Position numbers and translations under genes: made by a program
NCBI GenBank assembly: GCA_944474755.1
Contig: OX104119.1
Location: 43,053,927-43,117,926 of the forward strand
Source: Limnoperna fortunei
Lineage: Eukaryota; Mollusca; Bivalvia; Mytilida; Modiolidae
Reading direction: 5' to 3'
DNA length: 64,000 nt
Part shown: positions 1-11,759 of the stretch, in pieces
Layout of the letters: every line of letters begins with the position of its first letter
Numbering within the stretch: position 1 is the first letter of the stretch
Notes under the pieces: generated by a model
What the model was told of the DNA's origin: nothing
What the model saw: the letters and a program-made list of their open reading frames with translations, nothing else
Database searches by the model: none

Positions 1-1249
1 CATTCCAGACACTTTTCGCAATTGTGTGGAATTTTCACAGACCTACTTCATATAAGAACTGAACTGGTATAAACAAAAAAATAAACAGAAAAGTATAGTA
101 TTAAGCTGTTTTACTTTACACCAACTTCTTCTTTATACTGTAATTGTGTTTTCTGTATTGTTTGTATTATATGTTATTTCGAAAATAACATCACATCTTT
201 CACTCTCAAAAGTTAACACTTAGATATCATAGCTTGCTGGTATTTAATTCTTTTTTCAAATATGAAAATGTCAGATTTCTGTAAGCTACGACGAAATGGA
301 TTGCAGTCCTGACTTGTAAAAAAATAAGACTGTCTAAGCGCTGTGAGGTCATTTTAATTAATGGTAACGGGCTGTCGGAACGAAACTAAGCGCATGTAAT
401 TTAATTGCCATAAAAATAAAATCATTTCTGTAATTTGTAAAAATTAATTGACAACGACTCTGTAAATGAATTTTGAATGTGGGAGAGGAAATTACGTTTT
501 ATCCTGATATTTGACTGCGCTGAACTGTAGCATTGACAGACAGCAGATTTATTATTCAATGGAATTTTGATATTGGATCTGTATTTAAAAAGCAGTGTCT
601 GATAGAATTGGAAATACATTTATTCAGATAATTTATTAAATGTATTGGCTGTTTTGTTTAGCTGATTGTGCAAAGCCTATTTCTGGACTATTTTAGAGGT
701 GTTTGTGCGTTTCCTTTTGAACCCTTCGGGGTTCGTAAATTTGCGAAAATTTTTCTCCGACATGACACCCAGAAAATTCAATAAAATATAGCTGAAATCA
801 TTCCCCTCGTTTTGAGGGGTTTCTTATGACTCAGCGAAATTCGATGTCTAAGTGAGAGCAAATAATGTTTACATTTTACTCTATGCGCAAAAATATTTAA
901 GGGCTGTTGTTATTTTGTTCTGGTCTACTACCAACCATAGTAGATCCAATAATCAGCACGTAATGCATTTTTAAATGAAGCGATGATTGTAAACCTGCTT
1001 GTCGATATCAATACGAAATAATTGTTCTGCTAAAACATACAGATTAAATTTTTAACACGTGTTACTCTTTTATCTGTTGTCATGTCTAGTCCATTCTCGT
1101 CATTAGTTATTAATCGTGCTTTAAGCTACTAGAAGCAGAAATATCGGAGCCTATTAGCTAACTACTAGATTTTAGAACTTAATTTAAGTCGAAACAGTGA
1201 ACAGACATATAGAAGAATGTTAAATAAGGAAAGTGTATATTTTATACTA
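1..1249. other. AT-rich DNA, no gene seen
   Basis: No open reading frame with recognisable protein features and no clear repeat was found. A short inverted motif (CCCCTCG, spacer, GAGGGG) lies near 805-822. Small ORFs here have low-complexity composition and no homology I recognise. Confidence 0.5.
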
Positions 1250-1714
1250 TTTTTTCGACGCAATACATGATCACAATGCAATTTTTAATTTCTTTAAGAA
1301 CGCTGATGATAATAATGATTTCTTACAAGGTATTTTTCAAACCAAAGATTCCACAAAGGTACCCACCGTTTCTCCAGGTGGCGAATATGGAAGGCCCTTT
1401 CTTTTGGGTCGTCAGATTATTGGAGGGAACGTCTGACAGCGGTCTACAGTGGGTAACGTGTTGCACAATGAGACAATACTTGCGCTATAAGGACCCTTTG
1501 CTAGATTTCGAAAAATACTGGCTCATTATAGCAGCTGAAAAGGCTAATACTCTGCCCCTACCCATTACTCCATGACGGTCAAAAGTTTGTTGCCAATGTC
1601 CACTCACTTCTCTTGTTGATTTACTTTGTTTTAACTAGTTCGCGCGATGAATATACTGAATATTACTCTGTGTACAGTAAACAAGCATTCAATCAATCAA
1701 TCAATCAATCAAAC
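1250..1714 (+). repeat. SINE-like repeat with (CAAT)n tail
   Basis: The block ends in five to six copies of CAAT (about 1688-1714), the kind of short tandem 3' tail that retroposed SINEs carry. Its body, with a stretch ending in a run like GATTTCGAAAAA followed by GGCTCA, resembles the block at 8500-8770, and similar tails recur at 5630-5700 (reverse), 54240-54275, 54345-54365 and 56755-56770 (reverse). No intact A/B box pair was found, so the 5' head is diverged or different. The short ORFs inside are not protein genes. Confidence 0.55.
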
Positions 1715-2540
1715 TAAAGACAAAAATATTAATTGTAATATGATACAAATTTAACTCTGTTTTGTTATTAACTGTGGCTTGTTCTTGCTTTACTGTAGAA
1801 CTGAATTTGCTTAAACTTAAGTAGATACTGCAGAGAGCGCCTTTGTTGTTCTACTGGTTAACAAATATTAACATGGGGAGATAATATCCATAAAATGCAA
1901 GAGCCGAAAGAAAACTTTTGGGGCAATGTTTAACCGGTTGAAGATATATTGAACCGTCACCATTTATGATAATAACTGCCCAATGCACAAATCAAAGGAC
2001 AAATCATAAAGTATATACACATGACCAACACTCAGATACAAATATTTAAATCAGGAAAAAGGGGAAAAAAGCAGACAAATGACACAGATCAACATGAAAG
2101 AAATGTGCAGATCAGAAAACCAGGATTAAAAACAATATATAAAGGCTACAAAAATGTTGGCATTGAGACCAGCAGATATTGACAGACTGATTAAAAATAT
2201 GAGCTGTATTTCGACTTTTTTCTTGGTATAAGACTGTTTCCGACGAATAAACAAGGAAGCATAAAATTCTTTACATTAGTTGTTGTCAAGAATTTATTGA
2301 CAAATAATCATTTCTCGTAATGTTCACTGCGAAGTGCTATTACAAATAATTATCTGTCGGCTTATCTAGAATGCTAACATTTAATGACTTCCTTGTACTC
2401 TTATCAAAGATATTTTGATATCTACTGTCAAACTTTGATTAAAGATGAGTGTTTTTGAATTTATTATAAAAATAGCGAAATAAAAAATTCCGTTAATCAC
2501 ATAAATGCTGAAAGTTAAGTTGTTCAAGTTATCAAATAAT
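1715..2540. other. AT-rich DNA, no gene seen
   Basis: Nothing beyond AT-rich unique-looking sequence was recognised. Confidence 0.45.
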
Positions 2541-2544
2541 GTTT

Positions 2545-2870
2545 TATTTTTCCTGTTCTATCATGAAAGGATTTTATTTAACACCTTTAGGATCCACCAA
2601 ACAACATGATTTGTTTTACAATAATGGCACCATCAGTCTGTTCTATCACAACATGGTCTGTTTTACTACGGTGGCACCAGCAAAAGATGGTCTGTTCTAT
2701 CATAACATGATTTATTTTACAATGATGGTTGCTCCATCAGGAGAAAATCTGTTCTTTCAAAGCATGTTTTTATAATGTTGACTATATCAGAGGATATTCT
2801 GTTTTATTAAAACATGGTTTGTTTTATAATGATGGCATCAGCAAGAGATACTTACTAAGTTACGTATGCT
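2545..2870 (+). repeat. Degenerate minisatellite, about 60-nt unit
   Basis: Four to five imperfect copies of a unit containing AACATGRTYTGTTTTA, then a GGCACCATCAG-like part, then TCTGTTCTATCA. A further piece of the same array appears at 3843-3925 after an RTE-type LINE fragment, so the array was probably split by that insertion. The open frames across it arise from the repeat unit and are not taken as genes. Confidence 0.65.
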
Positions 2871-2879
2871 CTTCGAACA

Positions 2880-3840
2880 ATGGTCGGCTCATAAGACTCG
2901 ACAGCATCCTTTGCCATCTATTTCTGGCCTTGGCTGCCACACCAATTCCATTCCATGTTTGCAACCCCAGTTCTAAACGCTCTGCTTCAGCACTTCTACA
3001 CCATTTAATCTTGGACTGCCTCTCTTTTTCTTCAATCTGGTGTCCACGTTAGCACTATTCTGGAGTTATCGTCATGTGGGTTCCTCAAGTGTATGTTAAA
3101 CCCATCCATCTTATGCATCTGATGATCTTTCTAACTGGACAATTTTTTGTCTGCCAGTAGAGGTCATCGTTACTGATCTTCATTGGCATTTTATCTGAAA
3201 TGTTTCTGATATGCTGGTGTCATTTTCATTCAGCTTCTACATTTCTGCTCCATAAAGTAGCACTGATATGACTTTTCTTTTGAACCCTCTGATCTTATTT
3301 TCTTGCTGTACTTTGCTGATTTCTATAGAGTGTTAGTCTGTGCATGATGTCTTCTGTTGATCCCTTGTCTTAATGATGACAGTACCAAGATATGTAAAAC
3401 TGTCCACATCATTCACACTTTTCTCGTTTATCTCAATGGCACTTGTCTCCTTGTTGTTGAGTCTCAATACTTTGGTCTTTTCTGTGTTGATCTGGAGTCC
3501 TATACTTTCAGCAGGCTTACACAATTTCTCATTTTTCTCTTACATGTGTTGGTACCTGATAGATAGGAGGGATATATCATCAGCATAATCTTAATCTTCA
3601 AGCTGGATGGTAAACTTCCATCTTATTCCACTTTTTGCCCCTCAGTTCTTCTCCTCATAATCCAGTCTACAGTAATACGAAACAAGAAACCTGACATTAC
3701 ACATCCTTGTTTTACTCCAGTCATGACAGCGAACCAAACCAGCTAGTGCTACCTTTGTAAATGTCCCTAATGATGGTAAAGAGATCGGGAATTCCATATG
3801 ACTTCATGATCTTCCAAAGCAAGAGATCTTCTGCTTTATT
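2880..3840 (-). pseudogene. RTE-like LINE reverse transcriptase remnant
   Basis: Read on the minus strand, short frames line up with the C-terminal half of a LINE reverse transcriptase of the RTE/BovB-like type common in invertebrates. In order: KAEDLLLWKIMKSYGIPDLF (about 3780-3840), GVKQGCVMSGFLF (about 3690-3720), the catalytic YADD box (3576-3587), then GLQINTEKTKVL and VDSFTYLGTVI (3380-3500), and further down SVLLYG and a K.W-GH-like segment. The frame shifts several times and stops are frequent, so it is a dead copy. No endonuclease domain remains upstream, which suggests 5' truncation, usual for LINE insertion. It sits inside a minisatellite whose pieces lie on both sides. Confidence 0.85.
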
Positions 3841-3930
3841 ATACGCGTAGCATGATTTGTTTTGCAATGGTTGCACCATCAGTGGATAGTCTGTCCTGTC
3901 ACTACATGATCTGTTTTTTTCAATGAACAG
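3841..3930 (+). repeat. Displaced piece of the 2.5-kb minisatellite
   Basis: AGCATGATTTGTTTTGCAAT, a GGTTGCACCATCAG-like segment and CTGTCCTGTCACTACATGAT match the unit at 2545-2870, separated from it only by the LINE remnant. Confidence 0.6.
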
Positions 3931-4395
3931 ATGAAAATGCAAGCCACAATATTACACATATGTCGTTAGTTAACAAAATCTAACATTCGACAGAATTTAT
4001 CTTCATAGCATGTAATATCAAATTTATATTCAGGTATGTAATCGTCTCAAATCGTTGTTTTCTTGTAAAAGCAGCGTTTTGGAAGATTTTTAAGGCTGAT
4101 TTTACATGTAACTATATACGGTCGTGTAGAGTGTCGAAAAATCAAAAGTTATAATACTGGCACAGATTTTCATCTATATAAACAATGATATGGTTCCAGT
4201 TGTCCATTCGATATTCAGAATATATGGTAATTTACACGCATAATCAGAAATATTAACAAAAGGACGTGATTTGTTATGGCGTTAGTATACATCTTAAAAA
4301 TTGAAATGGCCTGGTAGCAAATCCAAGTGCCTTAATAAATAGGGAATGGTTTACAATTTGCTGAAAGAAGAAGAGTTTTGTGTCAAAAAATGTAG

Positions 4396-4850
4396 GACGA
4401 GTTGATTACACAAAGTAGGTACCGTCTTCTGCAGATGTTCTGAACAATGACATGTTCCCATGTCTGGGAATATAGAAAACAAATCCTGGAATTATTTCAT
4501 AATAGCAGATGCACAACTTTAATACATGTGCAATCTTTCTGTGACGTTTCAGAGATCTGGGTTGAAAACTGTAGGAGAAGTTCATTACACAAAATAGGTA
4601 CCGTCTTCTTCAAATGTTCTGATAAATTACGAAGTTCCCAAGTCTGGAATATTAAGAAATAAATCCTGGAACAATTCCATAATAACAGGTAAACAACTTC
4701 AATACATGTGCAATCTTTCTGTGAAGTTTCAGACATCTGGGTTGAAAACTATAGGAGGAGTTGATTAAACAAAATAGATACCCTATTTTTCCCGCCCGCC
4801 CGACTTCACCATACTATAACCCGGGTTTGCACTTCGCGCAACCCGGCCAA
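4396..4850 (-). repeat. Hairpin-headed repeat with tandem ~180-nt units
   Basis: A near-palindrome at 4821-4846 (half-sites CCGGGTT and AACCCGG, loop TGCACTTCGCGC) heads the element on the minus strand. It is followed by a GTCGGGCGGGCGGG tract and then by two full copies of an about 180-nt unit (about 4396-4577 and 4578-4756) sharing GTACCGTCTTC, ACATGTGCAATCTTTCTGTG and CATCTGGGTTGAAAACT. The plan (terminal palindrome, GC-rich spacer, tandem internal module) is the same as in the Helitron-like repeats further right. Likely a non-autonomous Helitron-type element, but its 3' end was not identified. Confidence 0.55.
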
Positions 4851-4929
4851 CAAATAATATATTACCCCAATTATATTGTCTCCATACTTCAGACCAATTG
4901 CTCATGATCTTGTTTCATTTCACTGATAT

Positions 4930-5440
4930 AACACAGGAATAATTTGCAACAACTGATTATATCCCCATAATTACCCTTCTTATACAGTGCAAATACAGTA
5001 GGTGTTATTGAGATTATCAAATTTTGAAATAAATCATTTCGACGTCGTATAGAATGACACTGTATTTTTTTAGGCATGACATTCGTGTTAGGCGTGGAAC
5101 TTCTATATGAAATTTGCTGTGATAACCTTAAACGTTTAATCTTCAAAACATTTCCCAAAAGGAATTTCCAAGAATAAGAAGTTTTATAACTTGATAATAT
5201 TCCCTGAATCGCCCCACTTATACAGAGCAAATAAATGGATGTTATTGAGATTATTAAATTTCAAAATAAAACATTTCGACGTCGTCCAGAATGACATTGT
5301 ATTTTTGTAGACGTTAATATCCGGTGTTATGCGAGAACGTGCATATTTGCTGTGATAACCTAAAACTTTTTATTTTCAAAACATTTCGCAAAAAGAGAAT
5401 TTTCAACAATAAGAATTTTTACAGTACATTTTGAAACTTT
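4930..5440. repeat. Tandem duplication, ~250-nt unit
   Basis: Two adjacent diverged copies (about 4965-5212 and 5213-5440). Shared landmarks are CTTATACAG.GCAAATA, TTATTGAGATTAT, CATTTCGACGTCGT, AGAATGACA.TGTATTTTT, TTTGCTGTGATAACCT and TTCAAAACATTTC. No coding capacity was recognised. Confidence 0.7.
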
Positions 5441-5629
5441 AAATTTTATCTTCAATTTAAACAGAAACCTCTCTATGCGCTTATGTTTTGAAGTATATTT
5501 TGAAATAAGTATTACCACACATGTTTTACATGCTTCGTTAGCATATAAAAAGTAAATTAAAAAAGTTGAAATTTAAAACTTTGTTCAAAGCGCCTCCTTT
5601 ACTCTTTTCTATCAGTTATCAATATTTTG

Positions 5630-5990
5630 ATAAAAAGATTGATTGATTGAATGCTAACTTATGTTTAGCAAGTAATACATTAGCTATATTCAGAAGAATA
5701 AGTTTTCGGGAAAAAGATGGACAAACGGGATCAAATTTTGAAACGAAAAGTTAAGGAGTATGTAAGTTGGGTAGGGTCGGAAATTTATCCTTTTTCAGTG
5801 GATATAATGAGCCAGGTCTATTTGTTTCTTTATATTGCAAAGAACGTATCTCTTTAAAAACACGGTACCCACTGTGTTGTGTAGCCACGGTTGTTGGTAT
5901 TATGACCCACCAACAAAAAGGCTCCCCTATCCGGAACCTGTGGGCGCGCTGGGTCGCTCTGTCTGTTTAGCACTTGGCGTCCGCCAGTAT
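5630..5990 (-). repeat. SINE-like repeat, reverse orientation
   Basis: Begins on the plus strand with GATTGATTGATTG (reverse of the CAATC tail) followed by a diverged form of the TATAGCTGAAATACTGC-type 3' end seen in other copies. The body up to about 5990 is more GC-rich than its surroundings, but its head was not matched. Boundaries are approximate. Confidence 0.4.
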
Positions 5991-6810
5991 GTTCCCAGGC
6001 AACGATATGTAGGTTCTTTTCGAATAAATCTCCTGATCTCTAAAGCAGTAGCGATATTTAATTTATTGTAGCAACTAGCAGTCACTGGCAATTGTCAAAA
6101 TTATACGTTTTCACAATTACAAGTAGCCCGAACTACTTATCGGATGTGATGATTACAGATACACATTTTTTTGAAAGAGTCAAGTTGATATGGTTGTCAA
6201 AATAACAAAAAATGATTACCCATTTCAAGTTGTCACGTCGCTGATTAACGCAGGTTATAGTTAGCTTCTATGACTTCTTTTTCTTGTCTTCTTTTTCGGA
6301 TTCATTTGTTTTCATGCACAATAATGGCGTGTGTATGTTCGTCCGCATTAGCAAGAGAAAAATATAAGACAGTATGTTGGTATGGGTGCTCAAAAAGGGC
6401 AATATATTTATTCGTCTTAGGGAAAATTATATGATGTCATATACAAATTACATGTGCTTAAAAATAAAACACTGCATTCAGTTAAAAAATGTAAATTCAT
6501 TAAAATGTTTGCAGATAATTATTTATCATAGACAAAACAAAATGCTTTTATCGTTTTTGTTATATAAATTTACATTTATTTAATATTTACAAATATATGA
6601 AAATACTGAAAAGCATTTACGCACCTATTGTTACCCATACATCTCTTCATAAAAAACGCATGATAGGTAGGATTCGGGAAACTAATTGCTTTGCTTAGTC
6701 TCCGGAGTGATTTAATAGGCGTAATATGTTTAAACTGTATCTCTGGTTTTAGTAATGATTTTTGTATTCGTAATATAGTTGTACTTCTATCTCGGTCCGG
6801 GATTTATTCT
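5991..6810. other. AT-rich DNA, no gene seen
   Basis: No recognisable coding sequence. Small frames here are low complexity. Confidence 0.45.
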
Positions 6811-6880
6811 ATGACGTCTTGCTTGCGCTATGTAAACAAAGCAGTGTCAAAATTCCAATAAGTTTAGTTGACACATGCGT
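6811..6880 (+). repeat. Left arm of a 70-nt inverted repeat pair
   Basis: About 64 of 70 bases match the reverse complement of 13764-13833. Shared core segments include GCTATGTAAACAAAGC and GTGTCAAAATTCCAATAAG. The two arms point inward and enclose 6.9 kb that contains the tyrosine recombinase remnant. They could be termini of one element or two inverted copies of a dispersed short repeat. Confidence 0.75.
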
Positions 6881-7169
6881 AGTTGTCGGTTGCAGTATGT
6901 TGAATTTAAAAAAATGTACTTTAAAGACCATTTCCTATACACCTTTCAATAAGAATTAACTTTCAACTTTAACCTATATGAAACTTAAGTAAATAATGTG
7001 AAAAGAGTTAAGTAGATCAAATACATAAAATACGGCGTTCGTCTTTTTTCTTTGGCTGTTCCGCTTGTATAACTACCTCTCACGTAATTATACACACGCA
7101 TATTTACACGCATAATTACTTATAAATATTCATCAGCATAATTTCGTCAGCTACGTGTAAATAAAAACA

Positions 7170-7478
7170 ATGGCTTACACTAGATCGCCTCCACTGAAAA
7201 TTGGTTTAAAAGTAGACCATAAAGGCTCATTTTACAAGATCATTGATCATTACACTGAAGAAAATTCGGTAATCAAATACGTGATCCACTCTATGTCAAC
7301 CGGACAGACAAAACAAGTGTTCAGGCATGAAATTTGCGATGCCGATGTTAGCTCTTTATTTTCTAAGCTAACAAAACAAACTATTTTTCAATTTGAAAGT
7401 CAGAATTCACAATTAGATGACGAACTTATTTCTACAACTTTGACCCCATCGGGGATTCAAACCCCGTTCTCCTATTAA
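7170..7478 (+). CDS. Unrecognised 102-codon ORF upstream of the recombinase
   Basis: An open frame starting at ATG (7170, context ACAATGG) with balanced, non-repetitive composition. The N-terminal part reads like a small beta-rich fold (GLKVDHKGSFYKIIDHY, then YVIHSMSTGQTKQVFRHEI), followed by a polar tail. It precedes the recombinase exons on the same strand and could be a first exon of that gene, but no in-frame donor joining it to the exon at 8046 was found and it ends at its own stop. I do not recognise the family. It may equally be an independent small ORF of the same element. Confidence 0.35.
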   Translation: MAYTRSPPLKIGLKVDHKGSFYKIIDHYTEENSVIKYVIHSMSTGQTKQVFRHEICDADVSSLFSKLTKQTIFQFESQNSQLDDELISTTLTPSGIQTPFSY

Positions 7479-8045
7479 AAATATGCGTAATGAAAATATA
7501 CTACCAGGGTTTCTAATCCATTTACAATGCAGCTAGATTTTCACTTATTCTAGCAGAATAAAGTCATAGAACATATATAATTATATGGTACATACCAACA
7601 TAGCACAACACAATGAAAAACAATATTCATATCATGAACATAAATTCTTTGAACCACAAAAGCAAGAAAATTTATTATGCAAAAAAAATAGTTTAACCTC
7701 GAATTAAAAAAATCTGTTTATTGGCTCAATACAAATATTAGGTTGGAAAGAAATGTCAAACAAAAACTTCTTTATTTTAGGTCTAAGTGAGCATCCATTT
7801 GATATCTAAGGTTAAGAGGGGGGGTGAACGACTTCAAATCCTGGATTTTTAGGATGTGCTTGCACTAGCCATTGTTTTCTTCTTGAATTCACATATTTGT
7901 TTTCCATACCTACATGTATCTGTCCCTTTTCAAATTCAACCTTCCCCACCCCCATAAAAATTTTCACAACTACACTGAATTGAATAATTATTAACGCCTT
8001 ATTTACAATCTTAATAAGCCATCAGATGACGCACTTTAATTTTAG

Positions 8046-10626
8046 ACATGCTTGCTCATGAACCAGAAGCTTACCTCACCACCAAACGTACCCAAGCTGA
8101 TGACTCATCTACTAGTACATGTATGCATCCTGCTACTGATTCTGAACTAAGTCATATAGCAAAAAACCAAGATTTAAAGAAATGCCTTCAAGAGATTACC
8201 TTGAAAAATTGGCCCATGCAAGAACCTAAAAAACCACAAATCAACAGACCGCCTGGGGAGTTAGATTACTGCGAGGTAGCTGATAACCTTTTAATTGAAA
8301 TAAATATTATTTGAAGTAATAAACTCAGAAATGTTTTAAACTGTGTAAATACATGTATAATAATGACATTTCACACCTACTGGCTACACATTAACTTACA
8401 CAAAATTCAATTAAACAACTTTAAAATAAAACAATTAAGGACACATATACCAGTAAATTCTACAATCATAAATACATAATAATGCTGCTTATGTAAACAC
8501 TAGCCCAGCGCATCACTGGATGGTGGATAGGAAAGAGACCCTTTATTAAGGCGGGGTTGTCAGGTCATATCCTGGCTGTGGACTGTAGTGGGTATCATGT
8601 TTGGAAACTGCCACACTCCTTATACGATAAAGACCTTTTTTGAAATTTCGAAAAAGAGTAGGCTCACTGTAGACGCTCAGCAGGCTGAATTCTTGCACCC
8701 ACTCAATAGTCCATACTTTTCCAGTGGCAGCCAAAATTTTTTGTTCCCTATGTCCCTCCCTCTTCGTCGTTAATTGTTAGTTTATAATTTCTTGTTCTCA
8801 TCTTAAACATGCTGAAATAGTGCAAGCTAGACATAAAGCAAACACTCTATAACAGCTTTAGTAAACATAAAATTTAGTGGCATGTCAAACCCCATTAGAT
8901 TAAATAAGATAAAAAACATTTAGCATTTAAAAAGCAGTTTACAATCTTATAGTCTTGTTTTGTAAACAGTGTTTTGTTTTACATAACTTAAGGACAATGG
9001 AATTATATTAATCTACGTAAAAATGTCCAGAGTTCATGTCTCTGACGGGTGCGATTTTGATAAATGGGATGATTTTGTTTAAGGTGGGGGTGTTTTTTGA
9101 CGGGGAAATTTGTATTTACTAGTATTATTTTCAAACATACATGTATGCATTACGTGAGGTCTAATAAATTTTCATACTTATGCCCCGCCAAATCAATAAC
9201 TCATTTGTCAACTTTTTCCTCTTTGTTGTTAATAATACTTCCACTAGTACTCCAGAATAGAAAATGATCTCCTTGTATACTTTAACTTAGTTTCACACAA
9301 AAATTTACTTAATTTAAAGTGAATTATTATATCGATCGTTACTAAAAAAATCTACTATGTAAACAAAATTTGACTTTCATGAAAAATAAGCACAATTAAA
9401 ATTGTCACTCTCTTACACCTTATTTTTTTTCACATCACATTCAACGAACTAGAAATTGATTTGGAGTGGCTATGCTATGTTCCAATTTTAGATAAAAACC
9501 GGGAATATGATATTTTAGGATGGTTGACTGAAAATGGTTACGACAACAATTTCCAAACACTGGACAGCTCTGTTTTAAATGACAGACTATGTTATTTTTA
9601 TGGAAGTCTTCAAACAAAACGAGGAACAGATTATTTTATTGTTGGCATCCGTGCAGCAATATCGCAACATATTATTAACCCGCCATTTAATCGTGAGGTT
9701 AACTTGATGAATGACCGTACATTCATGACATCAAATCACGTTCTAATCAGATTGATCAAAACCTTGAAACGCGAAGGAAAAGATATACATGTAACTGTTC
9801 AGAAAAAAACCGTGGCTGAAGGAGATTTTCATAAATTGTATACTAGTGCGGTTTTCAGCACTTAATCTCCCATTACACTTCAAAACAATGTCTTTTGGGA
9901 CATAATGTTCAATTTTGGCAGACGCGGACAGGAGGGGCTAGACGAATTAACAAAAACATCTTACGGCAAGTATACCGATGACAAGGGTCACACCTACTAC
10001 AAAATTAAATACAACGAGGCTAACAAGACACATCACGGCATCGATTCACGGGAAAACATACAGGAAATACGAATGTATGATAAGCCTGGAGATGTGCATT
10101 GTCCTGTAGAAAGTTTTGACCTGTATTTAAGTAAACTTAGTCTCAAGTGCGATGCTCTATTTCAGCAGCCTCTCCAAAACCAAATTGTTGGTACGCAGCT
10201 CAAAAAGAGGAACACATAAACTTGCCCAAATGATGCCTAGAATACCCAAGGAAGCTGGACTTTAGATACACTAACCACTGCATTCGTGCTACGGTTGCTA
10301 CAGGTCTGAAACGCGCTGGAGTTGACGATCTTTCGATTATGTCCGTGACTGGCCATAGAAACGTCAAGTCATTACAAAGCTATATTGATGTTCCTTCGGA
10401 GGCACAAAGACGTGATTTGTCAACCACTATACAAAGGGTTGCTACTGCAAGAAATTCCGAGCCCGTGTCCGAGTCTGATGAACAACCCATCTCGCAACCC
10501 CTATCTTATAAAGTTGCCAACATAAACACTTCTTTATTAAGAAACTCATTGTCTGACAAGAATTTAGTCAACAACTCCACAATTTCTGGCGGAACATTCA
10601 CTATTAATCTAATAATAAAGGATTAG
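8046..10626 (+). pseudogene. Crypton-like tyrosine recombinase, decayed
   Basis: Tyrosine recombinase of the KIAA1958/ZMYM-like (DUF3504, Crypton-derived) group. Apparent exons are 8046-8276 (acceptor TTTTAG, donor GAG|GTAGCT) and about 9453-10626. The catalytic half shows NFGRRGQEGLDELTKTSY (containing the first active Arg), a YTNHCIRAT segment supplying HxxR, and TGHRNVKSLQSY supplying the second His/Arg and the nucleophilic Tyr. The copy is dead. An in-frame TAA lies at 9863-9865, between segments that are otherwise continuous in frame. At least two frameshifts fall between 10190 and 10300, where KLAQMMPRIPKEAGL, then RYTNHCIR, appear in different frames. Family assignment is confident; the N-terminal exon structure is less so. 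It lies between the inverted repeats at 6811 and 13764. Confidence 0.85.
8500..8770 (+). repeat. SINE-like repeat in the recombinase intron
   Basis: Shares layout and short matches with the block at 1250-1600 (a GACTGTAGTGGGT-type part, GATAAAGACC.TTT, GAAATTTCGAAAAA, GGCTCA) and with the reverse block at 56760-56905 (CATACTTTTCCAGTGGCAG). No tail was found here. Confidence 0.5.
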
Positions 10627-10629
10627 ACT

Positions 10630-11250
10630 TACCTGGTCACTTCCACGTCAAGTTCGACGCCATGATAGATTCCACAGTTGTGTGTTATGTGTAAATGTGA
10701 AGAGATGTTTAAAAAACATTTTTTGAATTTTTAAACAATAAGTTCCGTTATTTACAAATGTTATTAAAGTTGTTATTGTATGTTTGCATGATTTTACTTA
10801 CGTTGTGCTGATATACAATTATTTTTTGACACTACAATAGCACACGCGGGAGGTATGCATGAATTATTTCTTAATTTGATGTGTGCAATATCCATTTTAT
10901 TTGCATCTGTCAGGTCTTAGGTGTGATTTTTGTTATGTGGAAATATGCACAACAACTTAGTTAATATACGTATATTTTACCGTCTAATTTTAAATTATTT
11001 GCCGAACTATTCCTTAATTAAAACATTTTGCTTATTTCATTCATTATTTTTATCGTCTGCTTTGTATTTCTTTACTGTATTTCTGAATTAACTGATCTAC
11101 TTTATTGTTCATTAGTATTATATAATTTTGCACACATCAACGTTCGCTTTCTCACTGTACGACAATAGCGTTCATTTAGCTTGTTTCAGACTGATTAATA
11201 AATCAACGACTCATCTAGACGATAAGAACGATCGTATATTTATCAAATAT
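10630..11250. other. AT-rich DNA, no gene seen
   Basis: Nothing recognised beyond AT-rich sequence downstream of the recombinase remnant. Confidence 0.4.
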
Positions 11251-11359
11251 GGACTTTTTACGAGGTCAATACGTAGTTATATGGACCGTGGAGGAAAATA
11301 TCGACCGAGGACGAAGTCTACAGGTCCATATAACTACGTATTGACAGAGTAAAAAGTCC
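11251..11359. repeat. Foldback element (MITE-like hairpin)
   Basis: Arms of about 37 nt (11251-11287 and 11323-11359) are almost perfect reverse complements: GGACTTTTTAC at the outer end and TACGTAGTTATATGGACC at the inner end, with a roughly 35-nt GC-richer loop. Typical of a short foldback/MITE. Confidence 0.8.
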
Positions 11360-11439
11360 TTAATTGTTATATTACATATGAATTTTTCTCTATTTATTTA
11401 CATTTAGAATAATGAGTCGGAAGAGTATATCCGGATCTA

Positions 11440-11592
11440 TTTTTAGAAACAAGCCTTAAATATGCTTTATAAATAGTAACATATCCGGATCTATTTTTAG
11501 AAACAAGCCTTAAATATGCTTTATAAATAGTAACATGCCTTAAATATGCTTTAAAAATAGTAACAAGCCTTAAATATGCTTTAGAAATAGAA
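11440..11592. repeat. Short tandem array, ~30-nt unit
   Basis: Four copies of a unit reading GCCTTAAATATGCTTTA followed by NAAATAGTAAC. The first two are extended by a duplicated CCGGATCTATTTTTAGAAAC segment. The reverse-strand open frame across it is just the repeat. Confidence 0.8.
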
Positions 11593-11759
11593 TATATACA
11601 CAGAATGTTTTGGGGGACCACGTGACTAAATAACCCAATGAAAATGTAAGAATCATAAACCATGTGTAATATTCTCTAATATCTTTAGTTTTTCGTCTAT
11701 TCGTATATTGTTTTTAGTCCTTTCGTCTATCGTTCGTATAGATCCGATTTAAGTGGGGT

